A stretch of 64,000 nt of DNA from Aristolochia californica (lineage: Eukaryota > Streptophyta > Magnoliopsida > Piperales > Aristolochiaceae): the NCBI GenBank assembly GCA_029961685.1, contig JARWKL010000013.1, positions 26,442,922 to 26,506,921 on the forward strand, written 5' to 3'. Below, in pieces: positions 11,877-23,989 of this stretch (position 1 is its first letter; every line of letters starts with the position of its first letter). The position numbers and the translations under genes are program-made. The notes below the pieces were generated by a model. That model saw only the letters and a program-made list of their open reading frames with translations. It searched no databases and was not told where the DNA came from.

Positions 11877-12545
11877 ATGGACATCTTTAACAGTGAAGGG
11901 ACTGGTTTCGCATCCTTCGACGCATACCCAACGTCGATGCCTGAAAGCGGTGAGGCCCCTGGGACGAGGAACTCGTCGTCGTTAACCTGGCATCCAACTG
12001 TCCCGAGAAACCGGCCGGTCGGAAGATGTTTCGTGGGACAAGGCACCCTGTCCACCGCGGCGTCAGGCGCCGGAATGGCGGGAAATGGGTCTGCGAAGTC
12101 CGAGAGCCTTGCACAAAGGTGAGAATTTGGCTGGGTACGTATCCGACGGCAGAGATGGTGGCGCGGGCACAGGATGTCCTGCTATGGCTTTCCAAGGTCG
12201 CTCTGCTTGCCTTAATTTCGCGGACTCCGCTTTGCTTCTTCCGATTCCAGACACAGACGACGCCATAGACATGCAAAAGCCGGCCGAAATGTTTAGACCG
12301 GTAGAGGAAAAGGAGAGGCGTTTCTGAAGAAAAAACTTCTCTCACATGGGTTGAGTGCAGGAAAGCCTCACCGGAGAACGGATACTACTTGGAGGTTCGC
12401 TCTTATCTATTCCAGAAACGACAGTGGAGGCGATGCTTCTGTCTCCGCCGCATTCATTGCACGGTGGACTCTGCTGGGACGACAATGTGGACTTCAACGC
12501 TGATGCAAAACTTTGGAGTTTCTCCTTTCGATACGGTGAGCAATT
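11877..12545 (+). pseudogene. CBF/DREB1 pseudogene (psi1)
   Basis: It is homologous to the intact copy at 20647-21339 over its full length. The ATG and first codons (MDIFNSEG) survive. A one-base deletion near 11961 (GAGGCCCCTGGG against GAGGCCCTCTGGG) shifts the frame. The AP2 part then continues in another frame from about 12026 ([17 protein letters not shown]) and is broken again near 12175, where a base of the HDVAAMAF segment is lost. Further deletions lie near 12283, 12315 and 12390. The AP2 entry reads PVHRG instead of PVYRG. The stop codon is gone (TTTCGATACGG against TTTTGATTAGC), and gypsy-derived sequence follows directly. No functional protein can be made. Its promoter is split by the hAT-like insertion at 10418-11727. 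Confidence 0.93.
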
Positions 12546-12890
12546 CAGGCATATCTAGCCAAGATTTGTTCATCTTTCTTCTTCATCACATGATAGGTAT
12601 AACAATTTTGTTCCTCAAAGTGTTTTTGCCATACTCATCATTGCAGTAATCTTAACTAAAAGGGTGATCATCGGGTAACCAATCTTTGAGGGTGATAGAA
12701 GATTTGACCCACTGATTGAAGAAGTGGCATTGAAGTACTTTTCAAAATGCTTTATTATAACAGGCCCTAGAGTTGTGCTTAAATTGCACATATGATGGGC
12801 TGGTGAGAGGATAGTATGTGTTGCCAAAGGATGTCATTGAGCTGAGAATGTAACAGTGGAGAAGGAGATGAGAGTAGAGAGGTCTCATTA
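12546..12890 (-). mobile_element. Ty3/gypsy gag fragment
   Basis: It repeats the 6055-6330 sequence (minus-strand SGSNLLSPSK and a MAKTL start) and then the 6640-6720 sequence (TTGCCAAAGGATGTCATTGA on the + strand). About 270 bp present between these parts in the first copy is absent here. It begins exactly where the CBF pseudogene loses its stop, so it marks a duplication or recombination breakpoint. Confidence 0.65.
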
Positions 12891-14189
12891 GATGGGCCAA
12901 ACATGTCCATTTATAAAGGGATCTGGTCCATGAAGCAGAGGAACTATGAGTACAACAACAAGGAGAATTACAAAATTTCAGGTGATGTGAGATCCAATAT
13001 ATAAGGAGTCGTCAAATTTGATCTCCACACACAAACTTGATTTGAGTTTTTATTAATCTTATGGATGTACTTGAACTCCTTTAGTTGCTCAATTTTTTTA
13101 GCTAGCCTCCACTCAGTGTTTGGCGAGATGGTTTGATCCTGTATTGCGTGTAGTAGCTCCAATGTTGGTAACAAAGTGGTGGCTAAGATAATTGTTTGTT
13201 GTTACTTTCACTATAGGAATCTGATAAGTCTTTAGGCTAATTTGATGTATGGCATATCAGAAGCAAAATTAGAGTTTTTGTTTTCTTATGGACAAAGATT
13301 CGACACTTTGAAACTTAGAGAAATTCTTTAGTTATTTTCCACTCCCATACAATCTTCTTCTTCTAAAACTCCTCCCCATCCCCTATAGGTAGTCCTTATT
13401 TATAGTGTGGAGGAGATGGGTCAATCACCCTACCTTTTTCTCTCCCTTATCTTCTCCATCTCTCATTGACTAGGTACACATGTTGAGCTAGGTTGATCCA
13501 TTCTTAGTTTTTTTATCATAAGAAAACTTAAATTAAGTATGCTAACAAATTGCAATTCATAAGTGTTTGAGATACATTTCCTGAAATATCTTACACAAGA
13601 CCTCAAGCTTGAACTAAGAGTCAGTCACATTGAAGAAGCACATTGGAGAAGAACAAGATTTGTAGACCTAGTCTAGGCAAAAAACAATATTCTCAAGAAC
13701 TCTAGCTATGTAACGAGGTTGGTCAGCCAGTTTCCAAACCTTTGGCATAAATTTATTTTTGGAGCTTAGGACATGCAAGCTATTTCCAAAACTATATTTT
13801 CCAAGTTCATACATATGTTTTGGAACATTTCATTTACTTTGTTTTAGCCTTAATCGTGACAAACACTTTGAATTCAAAATTTTCAAAACAACATGATTGA
13901 TCAACCTATAGAAAGCATGATCAATTAGACATTGGCAACAAACCTACAACACAGGCTTAATTGATCAACGCTTGGGCATGATTAATCAACCAAAATGTGT
14001 ACATGCCAAGTTATAAGGCTTGATGGATCAACTCCATGGGCATGATCGATCAACTAGAGTGTTGCTAGTTGAGCTTATAAACCATGATCGATCAACCCTT
14101 ATAAAGAATGATCAATCAACCTATGGCTTTGATCGATCAAACACTTTGTATGATCTACCATAAGGCTAAAAATATAGCCATTGAAGGTT
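12891..14189. repeat. degraded LTR-like region with a palindromic TGATCGATCA array
   Basis: No gene is seen. From about 13890 to 14215, about ten variants of TGATCGATCAAC (for example at about 14047, 14092 and 14129) occur every 25-45 bp. The word is palindromic. The region near 13380-13450 resembles an LTR promoter on the minus strand. The right end leads into the duplicated block shared with 6720 onwards. Confidence 0.5.
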
Positions 14190-14515
14190 GATTGATTGAT
14201 TGATCGATCAACCAGCAGTGTAGCTTTATGGTAATGGTCTGAAACGATTATTTTTGCCAAGAATTTAATATATAGGAACTCCAACTTGTCTTTTAGGACA
14301 AAATGATCATTTATTGGTGAACCTACTCACTCAATGATTATTTTCCAAGTGCACACCTCCAATTTTACTCATTTGCAAGGGCAATCTCATATTTCATCCA
14401 AAAATCGTTCAAATCTCTTATTTCACTTGGCATTCCTTGTTCTTTTAGCTCCAAAAACATTTCATCTTTGTGCCTAAAGTGCAAGAAACTTGGAGACACA
14501 CTAGGGAGTGGCTAT

Positions 14516-14701
14516 TTTGAAGGCTAGCAAGCCATAATAGAGAGTCAACGACCTGTTCCAATTGCCGAAAACAGGGACCGACGACCAGATCATGGAAAAG
14601 TTAAAAATACCCATTTTTTGTGGTAATATTGATGTATAAATTCAATATAAAGTATCATCATCCATTCGTGGTGATTACAAAGATTTTAATAAAATCTTAC
14701 A
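14516..14701 (+). repeat. 5' LTR of copia B
   Basis: 186 bp. It starts TTTGAAGGCT (a mutated TG end; the partner has TGTGAAGGCT) and ends AAAATCTTACA. It is about 33 bp longer than the 3' LTR because of an indel in the first 80 bp. Confidence 0.88.
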
Positions 14702-17700
14702 TGGATGGCCCTAAACAAATTCGCCTCTTTTCAAAGTTTCCAGCCAATTTCCTCGTCTCTCCGTCCAATCCATGCCATTGGTCTTAAAAGTTCTAAACGA
14801 GAAGTAGTCGGTCTCTCAGGTCAAACCTCAATGGCCACTGAATCATTTTCTCATCGTTTACCCTTCCATACCCTAATCAACGTGATTACCATTAAACTCT
14901 TTCCCACAACCTACCTCCTCTGGAAAAACCGACTTCTTCCCCTTATGGAAAGTCAAAATCTCCTCGACTATGTGGACGAAATCTATGTGCTATCACCAAA
15001 ATTTTCTGCCATGGATTCTACCACCCCTACTATCGAATATTTGGCATGGAGAACAATGGATCAACACCTTCTCAGCCTCCTCCTTTTCTCCCTCATTGAG
15101 GAGGCATTGGCCAAAGTCGTTGGCCTCTCCACTGTCTGTGAGGTCTAGCTCGTGCTAGAAAATGCCTTCAGCCATCGGTCAAAGGCTAGTGAAATTCATC
15201 TCAAGGATGTCCTCCAACAACTGAAGTGCGGAAATCAATCTATTGCAGCCTACTCCCACTTTTTCAAGGGCCTATTCGACCAGCTTCATGGGATCAACAA
15301 ACCTGTCGACAATACGGACAAACTCCACTGGTTTCTCTATGGACTCGCCGCCAATGTCTTCACCTTCTTCGTCACCCAAATGGCACTCACACCCCTCCCC
15401 TAATTCTCCAGCCTCATCTCCAGAGTCGAGATCTTTGAGCTCTTTTAGAAATCTCTCAAGAGCTCTGTATCTCCCATTGCTGATTGCACTGCCACATCCA
15501 GTGGATTGGACCGGTCGACCCGCCGCAGCTTTGGTCAAAACCATGGCCAAACCAATTGTTCTGGCTGCCATTATGTCAACCGTGGATGAACTCATTCTGG
15601 TCAAGGGTGATGACCTCCTCTCTGCCAGATATACCGTCTTGACGGTCACTATGTTGATCAATGCAACCAATGTTATGCCCACAATGAGTCCAGTGAGATT
15701 TATGCCCATCTTATTGAGGCTTTCACTAGATTTGCGCCCTCTGAATGGTTCTTGGACATTGGGGCTTCTACTTATATGTCCAATAACTCATCCATCCTAG
15801 ATCAGTCCACTCCGTACATGGGTAAGGACTCTGTAGTTGTAGGGTATGGTGCCTCCTTACCTATCTCACACACCGGTATTCTCTCTCCTACCCCAAATAT
15901 TCAGTTGTTAGATGTTTTAGTTGTTCCTCATCTCACCAAAAATCTTCTCTCCATCAGTAAATTAACGTATGATTTTCCTTTATCCATTACTTGTACCAAT
16001 CATTTTTTTACTATTCAGAATTGTGTCATAGAAATGGTGGTGGCAACAGATAAGAGAGATGGATGATTATATGTGATGGAGTGTGGCAACCCTGCCCTTA
16101 TTTTTGTTCTTAAGAATAAATCTTTACATGCTTCCGATGATTTATGGCATGCCTGCTTTGGACATGTAAATCATTATGTTATTTCTTCTTTACATAAACA
16201 AGGACATCATGATCTTACATCTTTATTGCCCTCTCCATCATTATATAGTCCATGTCAACTTGCAAAAAGTCATCGTATGCCACATCCATGTCATGAACAT
16301 AGGTTGTCTCATGTGTTAAATCTTATTCATTGTGACATTGGGGCCCTTCTCTCGTCCAATCTCATTTAGGATTTCCTTATTATGTTATCTTCATTGATGA
16401 TTTTTCACGTTTCACCTGGCTTTATCCATTAAAATTCAAATCCGATTTTTATAATCTTTTTACACAATTTCAAAACCTTGTGGAAAATCAATATTATACC
16501 TGTATTAAAATTTTCCAAAGTGATGGTGAGGCCGAATTTTCTAGCACTTGTTTCCAAACTCATCTTCGTGCCTTTGGCATATCTTCAACTTATATGTCCA
16601 TATACCTCTACCCCAAGTGGGCATGCTGAACACAAACATCATCATGAGACAGAGACTGATTTGGCACTTCTTTTTCTCTCCCATCTCTCTCCTTGTTTCT
16701 AGGATGAAGCCTTCAGCACTGTAGCATACATCATCAACCGTTTGCCCACATCACTTCTTTGAGGTAAACCATCGTTTGAACTTTTCCATGGTTCCTCTCC
16801 GAACTATGAAAATTTCTCATTCCTTTGTTTGTCGTGTTTATCCTTAATTATGTGATTATTATATGTCTAATAAAATTTCTCCTCGCAGTATTCTCTGCAT
16901 TTTTTGTTGTTACAGTCCCTCTTATAAAGGGTTTCGCTGTCATCGTCCCATCACCTCTCGGGTCTACATCACCCACCATGCTTAATTTGATGAACAAAAT
17001 TTCCCTTTCATAAAAACATCTCAAGCTCAACCCCCCTTCCTCTCTCCATTTTTCAAACTTTTTGGAACTAAGTCTTCTCCATACAGAACCCCCTCCTTCC
17101 TTTACACACCATTCTCTGCCCATTACTCAATCCGAATTTACCCCATGTGCGATTTGTACTATTCGGTCAATGAGTCCATGTAGGCCACCGATTCTTTTGT
17201 AGGTCCCTCCTCACCGCACCAGGTTTCCAATCCAAAACCTAATCAGACACAAATCACTCATCCTGCTTTTGCTTTTGCACTATTGTCGGGTGCTCACCCT
17301 ATGCTTACAAAAGCCAAAGCTAGTATTTTCAAAACTTGCCATCCAGCCAACCTCAGTATCATGGGATCCTCTGGCCCTCTCTCTGCTCTTCTTGTTTCTA
17401 CTGCGCCTAAAGGATTCAAATCTACTGCTAAGAATTTTGTTTGGCTTGCTTCCGTGGATGAAGAGGTTCAAGCTTCGAAAAATAATCAGACCGGATTTTA
17501 GTCCCTCGCTCTGTCAACACCAACATTGTGGGTTCCAAATAGGTGTTTCGGACCAAATATTTAACTAATGGATCCATTGAGCATCTCAAAACACTCCTCG
17601 TTGCCAAGGGTTACACTCAGGTACCAGATCTTGACTACACTGATACCTTCAGTCCTATTGTAAAGGTTATCACTGTCCGAGTTGTGATCTCTATTGATGT

Positions 17701-18950
17701 CACCAACAAATAGCCTCTTCACCAACTTAACTTCAAGAATGTGTTCCTCAATGGTAATCTTATTGAAAATATTTACATGGAATATCCTCCTAGTTACATT
17801 CATCCTCGTTTTCCTCATCATGTTTATCAGGTGCAGAAAGATCTCTATGATCTCAAGCAAGCTCCCCGTGTATGTTCCAACGCTTCAGCTCCTTTATCAC
17901 TTAACTATAGTCACACTGGCACTTCTCTATTTGTCTTTCATAAGCACTAAGACATTATCTATCTACTCCTTTATGTTGATGACATCATTGTTACTGACAA
18001 CAACTCAACTCTTATAACCAGCTTCACTTGTAACCTCAATTCTGAGTTTGCCACAAAGGATTTGGGTCCTCTCAGTTACTTTCTTGGCCTTGAGGCTTTG
18101 CCAACTACCAATGGACTTTTTATTAGTCAGCTCAAATATGCACAAGAAATCCTTTCTCTAGCTCAGTTACTTGATAGCAAACCAGTTCATACGCATATGG
18201 TCATTTCCCAGCATTTGTCTATAGGTGGTTCTATTTTCGAATCCTAGTTTTTATAGGTCTATCATTGGCTCCCTTCAATACTTGACCATCACACCCTGGC
18301 ATTGCCCATGCGATCAACTTTGTTAGCTAATTCCTGTCTGCTCCCACCGAAGATCATTTTCTTGTTGTTAATTGCATTCTTCGTTATGTCAAAGGCACCA
18401 TTCACTTTGGCATTACCTTTCGCCCATCTTTTACTCCTGGTGCTCTAGTTGCATACTCTGACGCTGACTAGGCAGGTTATCCTGACACTCGTCGCCCTAC
18501 CTCTCGTTACTCCATTTATCTTGGAGACAATTTGATTTTTTGGAGTGCTAGAAAGCAACCTACAGTATCACGTTCCATCTGTGAATATGAGTATTGATCC
18601 CTTGTGCACACTGCAATTGAACTTCTTAGGCTTACGCATCTCTTTTGCGATCTACATGTTCTTGTTCCACAACGACCTCTTCTCTTATGTGACAACAAAA
18701 ATGCAACCTTCCTGAGCTCCAATCCAGTTTCTCATATGTGAGCCAAGCATGTTGAATTAGGTTATCATTTCCTTCAGGAACTTCTTGTTGCTGACAAACT
18801 TCACACGTAGTATGTGCCATCTCACCTACAGGTTGTTGACATTTTCACCAAAAGTATTACACACCATCTTTTTTTATTTTATTCTTTTATTTTTATTTTT
18901 TTGCTTCACGCTACATGTCTGTTCCAATCCAACACTCAACTTGCGAGAGG

Positions 18951-19103
18951 TGTGAAGGCTAAGAATTTGTAACAAAGGGCCAACAAACAAATCATGGAGA
19001 GTTTAAAAATACTCATTTTCTATTGTAATCTTTATGTATAAAATCAATGTAAAGTATCACCATCCATTCGTGGTGATTACAAAGATTTTAATAAATTCTT
19101 ACA
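18951..19103 (+). repeat. 3' LTR of copia B
   Basis: 153 bp, preceded by a purine tract (TTGCGAGAGG). The inner 100 bp closely match the 5' LTR (CATCCATTCGTGGTGATTAC in both). Confidence 0.88.
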
Positions 19104-20494
19104 GCTATTTCTCCATTGAAAGTGTAAGCTTTCTAATTCTATTTTGTATTTTCACTTTTAGATAAAAGGGGTTTTCAAGAGCCGTTAAATCTAGAAGGGA
19201 AATTGCCCATTAGAACTAAAATCTAGTTGATTTGGGTTATGCGATAGGGTATTACACTTGGCTCAAAGAGAGTCAGAATTTGTTTACTTGTAATTTCAGC
19301 TAATAGATTTTATTAGTGAAATTTTTCTGAATAAGGATTTTTGGGTGGTGATTATCACTAGGGGAATATCAAAAACAAAAAAAATAGATTCCTTATAGTG
19401 TGTGTATTCTACTTGATTTGTCCCAATATCTTGCACAATCACTTTAGTAGGACTTTTTCTTCTTCTAATGAGCGTATGACACTTCATCTTATCCATTTGA
19501 AATTGTACCACCTCTTCCCGGTGGAGCTTTCCTACGACATTGTATACCACCCATATTTCACCTCCTTTACTTGGGAGGAGTTTTCTTGCTACACCACGTG
19601 TATGACATTGAGGTGGCCTACTTCTTTGATTTTATTTTGGTGGTGGTTCCGTTACAACCACATCATTTTGACCGTAAATTTTGCTTTGAACTCAAAGTAA
19701 TCCAATTTTCTACTGAAACTATGATTTTGACAATTGTTGCACTATTTTATTAAATCTCTATATTTTAACCATCAAGATATTTGGTTTTGACCATCAATCA
19801 ATTAGTCATCAGATTCCTTCAATCTTGTTCATTGATGGATAATTTGGACCTTGGATCAAGTTCGAATTTTGATGATTAAATTTTTATACCTATAATAATT
19901 TTTTAAAATTATAAAATATGTAAAAATAAAAGATAATTTATTTAATTTTAAGATTTTTTTGTATTTTTAGTTATACAATATAATAATTTTTATTTTAAAT
20001 TTTATAATATCAAACAAATATTAATTTTGGCCATAGGGCGAAGCAGGAATAGGTCAAGAACATAAAGATAAGGTGCAGACGATTTTTTTTTTGGATTTTT
20101 TAGGATTGACATTTAAAATGACAATTCATAGTTGAATTCAGGTTTTCAAAAACCCGAACCCTAACCCAAAACATATATTTTGGATTTGCAGTTGTAAAAT
20201 GCAGTATTTGTATTAGTTTTTTTTAACTATCAAACAAGTCTATAAGCAAAAAAAAGGTCAAAACAATGTTTGGCATATGGTCTTATGAGGCCCTCCTTAC
20301 CCAGTATTGTGTCATGTCACTTTTGTCATCATTCATAAGTGGAAGTCTTGGGTGGAATCAAATTCCTAAGTAATCAGTCCATTCTTAACAAAGTAGTGGA
20401 ATCCAGTAATTTTCCACATCAGCAATGTTGAACCATGTCAGCGGCCAGCATTTGCCAACCCGGAAAACTTCCCAGCCTGGCGTCCGTTCAGACT

Positions 20495-20500
20495 CCGCGT
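20495..20500 (+). promoter_or_regulatory. CCGCGT (CAMTA-type) motif upstream of CBF copy 2
   Basis: It lies 152 bp before the ATG and 63 bp before the TATA box, and is conserved in the psi1 promoter (10357). CAMTA factors bind this hexamer in cold-induced CBF promoters of other plants. Its use here is inferred. Confidence 0.5.
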
Positions 20501-20557
20501 TCCTGCCACCGATTCAACGACCCAACGGCAGCATCTTCCAACTCCTCTTGCCCCTAT

Positions 20558-20564
20558 TATAAAA
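20558..20564 (+). promoter_or_regulatory. TATA box of CBF copy 2
   Basis: TATAAAA, 89 bp before the ATG, in a CCCCTATTATAAAATCC context shared with psi1. A CT-rich leader follows, as is common for intronless stress genes. Confidence 0.7.
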
Positions 20565-20646
20565 TCCTCTTCTTTTCCCTCTATTTTTCACTACTTCTCC
20601 TCTGTTCTCACTCAACTTGCTCCAACTTCCCACGTCGAGACCATCA

Positions 20647-21339
20647 ATGGACATCTTTAACAGTGAAGGGCCTGGTTTCGCATCCTTCGACGCATACCCA
20701 ACGTCGATGCCTGAAAGCGGTGAGGCCCTCTGGGACGAGGAACTCTTCGTCGTTAACCTGGCATCCAATTGTCCCAAGAAACCGGCCGGTCGGAAGAAGT
20801 TTCGTGAGACAAGGCACCCTGTCTACCGCGGCGTCAGGCGCCGGAATGGCGGGAAATGGGTCTGCGAAGTCCGAGAGCCTTACACAAAGGTGAGAATTTG
20901 GCTGGGTACGTATCCAACGGTGGAGATGGCGGCGCGGGCACACGATGTTGCTGCTATGGCTTTCCAAGGTCGGTCTGCTTGCCTTAATTTCGCGGACTCC
21001 GCCTGGCGTCTTCCGATTCCAGACACAGACGACGCCATAGACATACAAAAGGCGGCCGTGGAAGCGGCGGAAATGTTCAGGCCGGTACAGGAAAAGGAGA
21101 GTGACGTTTCTGAAGAAAAAACTAGTCCCGCATGGGTTGAGTGCAGGAAAGCCTCATCGGAGAACGGATACAACTTGGAGGAGGAAAACCCCGCTTATGA
21201 CTTGCCACTCTTATCTATTCCAGAAACGACAACGGAGGCGATGCTTCAGTCTCCGCCTCATTCATTTCACAGTGGACTCTTCTGGGAAGACAATGTGGAC
21301 TTCAACGCTGATGCCTCGCTCTGGAGTTTCTCCTTTTGA
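20647..21339 (+). CDS. CBF/DREB1: CBF/DREB1 AP2 transcription factor, copy 2
   Basis: An intronless 230-residue nuclear activator of cold and drought genes; the family binds CRT/DRE sites (RCCGAC). Residues 44-58 carry the upstream CBF signature ([14 protein letters not shown]; Pro replaces the usual Arg), which also serves as a basic nuclear targeting stretch. The AP2 domain spans about 59-116 ([38 protein letters not shown]). DSAWR follows at 117-121. The acidic C-terminal half ends in LWSFSF, the expected activation motif. I start at ATG 20647 rather than the upstream in-frame ATG at 20617 because psi1 and the related copies align from MDIF and the leader is short after the TATA box. Its nearest relative here is psi1. 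It is the only intact copy of its block. Confidence 0.97.
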   Translation: MDIFNSEGPGFASFDAYPTSMPESGEALWDEELFVVNLASNCPKKPAGRKKFRETRHPVYRGVRRRNGGKWVCEVREPYTKVRIWLGTYPTVEMAARAHDVAAMAFQGRSACLNFADSAWRLPIPDTDDAIDIQKAAVEAAEMFRPVQEKESDVSEEKTSPAWVECRKASSENGYNLEEENPAYDLPLLSIPETTTEAMLQSPPHSFHSGLFWEDNVDFNADASLWSFSF

Positions 21340-21629
21340 TTAGCTGACTCCACTGTTTCCGTGACGACTGTCTTGTGACGACGTTGTTCGTCTCTGTTGT
21401 GTAAAATCATAAGATAACGTTGGTGTACGTAGTAACAGTAATGATTTCTCCATCTTTCTCAAGAATCTACTTGCTGTTTGCTGGTAATTAACTCAATCAG
21501 TCAGTGGTGGTCTTCACTCTTCGTGCCTCGCCCTGCTTTAACTCTTCAAAAGTTAAGTTCTACGGTTGATCCAATACAAAAAACCATTTGGTGCGAAACA
21601 GGGCACATTCAACCTCACTCAATGACCAC

Positions 21630-21681
21630 TTCCCACTTTCCACATAAATTATTACTTCCCACTTTCCACATAAATTATTAC
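21630..21681. repeat. 26-bp tandem duplication
   Basis: Two perfect adjacent copies of a 26-bp unit containing TTCCACATAAATTATTAC, 3' of CBF copy 2. Just before it (21567-21600) lies one arm of the GATCCAATAC...CATTTGGTGCGAAAC repeat found again near 43.9 kb. Confidence 0.9.
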
Positions 21682-21839
21682 TGTGATTTTTCTAGGAGGA
21701 AGAAAAGCGTGTGATAGACTCCATCGTTAACGTAGCAAATGGGGCAGGAGCTCTTACTTCAAGGCCAAGCTATGTTCCTAAAAAAACCAGAATTTTAAGA
21801 AAGAAGGGGAGAAGCCCTAATTTAAGGGATGCTGTTCGG

Positions 21840-22920
21840 GTAAGAAGATAGGCTCTTGTTTTAAGTATGGCAAGATGGGTCACACCAAAGCCAATTTTGT
21901 TACTAATGGCAAGGGTGTGGGCATGTCCCAAAGGTAGACAGCTACATTCAGTTGCATCTAAACATGCTACTAAGTCATTGGAACTGTTCACTAATTCCAA
22001 AGAACCGAAAGCCGGTGGGTAGCGGTTTGTTACCAAAGTTGCATAATGAGATGTGTGTATGTGAGAATTGTTTGTCCGATTAAATGATAAGGTTGCAATA
22101 TATGTGGTCCTCATAATGTTAAGACTCATATAAGAATGTCTTATTTCATTATATTTATTGATAACTAATTAAGATATGGCTATATTTATGTAATTACTAG
22201 AAATCAAATGCTTTAGATAAATTTAAAGAATTTAAAGTTGAGGTTGAAAATCAACTAGGCGGAATGATCTGAGTGTTTGAAATCATATTGAGGTGGAGAC
22301 TATATCATTGATTTTTTTTCTTTTTAATGAACTTTGCAAATCGTATGGAATAATTCATCTGTTTACTTTGCCATATACTCCTCTGCAAAAAAGAGTTGTT
22401 GATAGAAGGAACCGAACTTTGTTAGATATGGTGAGATTTATGTTACACCACTCAATGTTACAATCTCGAGTGAGGCATTAGATATTGTTATGGACATCCT
22501 TAATATTTTTTATGTAAAACCATCATGACTGCACCTTATGAGTTATGGACTAGAAAAAGCTCAAACTTAAGTCACCTTAGGGTTTGGAAATTGGGGGGCA
22601 CATGTGATTGTGTCAAATCAAAGTAGAGGCAAACTTGATCCTAAAACAATAAAATATAACTTTATTGGACATAATAGCCATTTGAGAGGAGTTAATCAAT
22701 TTTTGCTACACCATTTGATGAATCAGTGGGAGTACTTGACAGTCGTGATGCATATTCTTTAGAAGAAGACCTTGACCCAAGAATCGAGTCAAGAAAGTTG
22801 AATTATTTGAAATTTAATTACTAAAAGAGTCTTTTGTTGAACATGAAAAAGTCGTTGAAACTCCTACATAAATTGATCCAATCAATCGTATTCTTAGAGA
22901 TAGAAGACCTCCTTCTACAT
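21840..22920 (+). mobile_element. degraded Ty1/copia fragment
   Basis: A zinc-knuckle relic (CFKYGKMGHTKANF, with the second Cys lost) is read near 21853. An integrase segment near 22320-22480 reads CKSYGIIHLFTLPYTPLQKR, then RRNRTLLDMVRFML, typical of the copia integrase after its last catalytic residue. Integrase C-terminal traces continue to about 22700. Frames are broken throughout and no LTRs could be set with confidence. Confidence 0.65.
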
Positions 22921-23014
22921 TGAGAAATTTCTATGTAATGCTAGGTGATGAAAATTTCTATGAATAAGCATTACAGTCCAAGGACCCAACTATAACAAAA
23001 CGATTTGAGTTATT

Positions 23015-23760
23015 TGCAATTATAACAAGATAGATGCGTGTAAGAACGATTGGAAGTTATATAATGAAAGCTTACATGAGATGGAATTGTTATAATGAAA
23101 CCCATATTAATATTTTTAGAGGGAATATGTTCTTTACCCTTACCTTTGTCAATTTGCCTAGACATCTTTCTGGCTGAGGTGCTAGAAACCCTAGGTAAGA
23201 AGGAATTGTTATAACAAAATCATAGGTAAGAAACCCTAGGTAAGAATAAATTTTTATGAAAATCAATGTTATGTATGTTGAAATAGTTGCTAAGTTAGAA
23301 AAGTATGTGTAAGAACATGAAACATGTATTACTTCAGAAGAGCATGAACTATTAATAGATAAGCATGTATCCTTGTTGAAAGAAAGAGATTGCTTGAAAA
23401 TGATATAAAAAAGTTTATCTTTGAGTCATGACAAATTAGACCCATTGATACAAACTCAAAGAGTTGCATGTAATAGAAAAGGACTAGGCTACAATGAAAG
23501 TCTAGAAAATTATGTAATCACTTTGTCAAGCCTAGTGTAGCTGGAAGCCTGGAACACATCCTACAGAAGATTAGCCTATCACCTCAGCCAAACAATGTCT
23601 ATCTAAATTGGCCAAGTAATGTTAAAGAACCTATTCTCTCTTAAAAGATTACAATAAGGATTTCATTATAACAATTTCTTTTTGCCTAGGGTTTCATTAT
23701 AACAAGATATATGTGTGTAAGAACGATTGGGAAATATATTAGAAAGAATATGTGAACACA
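23015..23760. repeat. LTR-like direct repeats
   Basis: The phrase GTGTAAGAACGATTGG occurs at about 23039 and 23715, each preceded by AACAAGATA. AGAAACCCTAGGTAAGAA-type words recur near 23190 and 23230. This may be the remains of an LTR pair or repeated U5 regions of the copia fragment upstream. No coding is seen. Confidence 0.4.
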
Positions 23761-23923
23761 GACAAGTATCCTTAATACGGCGAGTCAAGGTATACACAAT
23801 CACAATCTAAGTGGAAACCAGTGTCTCGCAAGGTCTTACGTTATTACCCATTGGAGTCACTCCTTAAACACTTTTTTTTTCATCTAAAGACATTACGATA
23901 GATATGAGGCAAAGAAAAAGAGA

Positions 23924-23951
23924 CCCCCCCCCCCCCCCCCCCCCCCCCCCC
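23924..23951. repeat. 28-base C homopolymer
   Basis: An uninterrupted run of 28 C residues between GAGA and TCTCCCC. It may be a genuine simple repeat or a cloning or sequencing length artefact; such runs are hard to size. Confidence 0.95.
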
Positions 23952-23989
23952 TCTCCCCTAGGGCATTTAGAAAACTCATAAGCATGGCG

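Larger units (their letters stand above)
6640..12545 (+). repeat. segmental duplication block, copy 1 (contains psi1 CBF)
   Basis: Omitting two insertions (8260-10295 and 10418-11727), this block aligns with 14190-14515 plus 19104-21345. Shared landmarks are the phrase GGAACTCCAACTTGTC (about 6817 and 14276), TAGGGTATTACACTTGGCTC (about 7192 and 19248), the AT-rich stretch near 7740 and 19890, and the whole CBF promoter and gene. The left part looks like an old LTR. Gypsy gag fragments flank the block at 6050-6720 and 12546-12890. Confidence 0.8.
14516..19103 (+). mobile_element. Ty1/copia retrotransposon with short LTRs, defective (copia B)
   Basis: Two short LTRs (14516-14701 and 18951-19103) are bounded by a perfect 5-bp target duplication, GCTAT (14511-14515 and 19104-19108). 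The empty site is visible in the duplicate block near 7048. Domains in order: gag (14705-15420, with KLHWFLYGL), zinc-knuckle relic, protease (WFLDIGAS, near 15752; Ile replaces the usual Ser/Thr of D-S/T-G), GAG-pre-integrase (LWHACFGHVN, near 16143), integrase (FIDDFSRFTWLYPLK, near 16390), reverse transcriptase (LLYVDDIIVT, near 17968) and RNase H (AYSDAD near 18450, LLCDNKNA near 18683). Many stops and frameshifts make it inactive. Confidence 0.93.
14190..21345 (+). repeat. segmental duplication block, copy 2 (contains intact CBF copy 2)
   Basis: It matches 6720-12545 once the copia insertion at 14516-19108 is removed. It retains the uninterrupted target sites of both the N1 and hAT-like insertions in copy 1. 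Its CBF gene is intact, unlike that of copy 1. Confidence 0.8.

Noticed and set aside
13890..14215. CRISPR-like array
   Set aside because: The spacing is irregular, the repeats are short palindromes with many variants, and the sequence is clearly plant nuclear.
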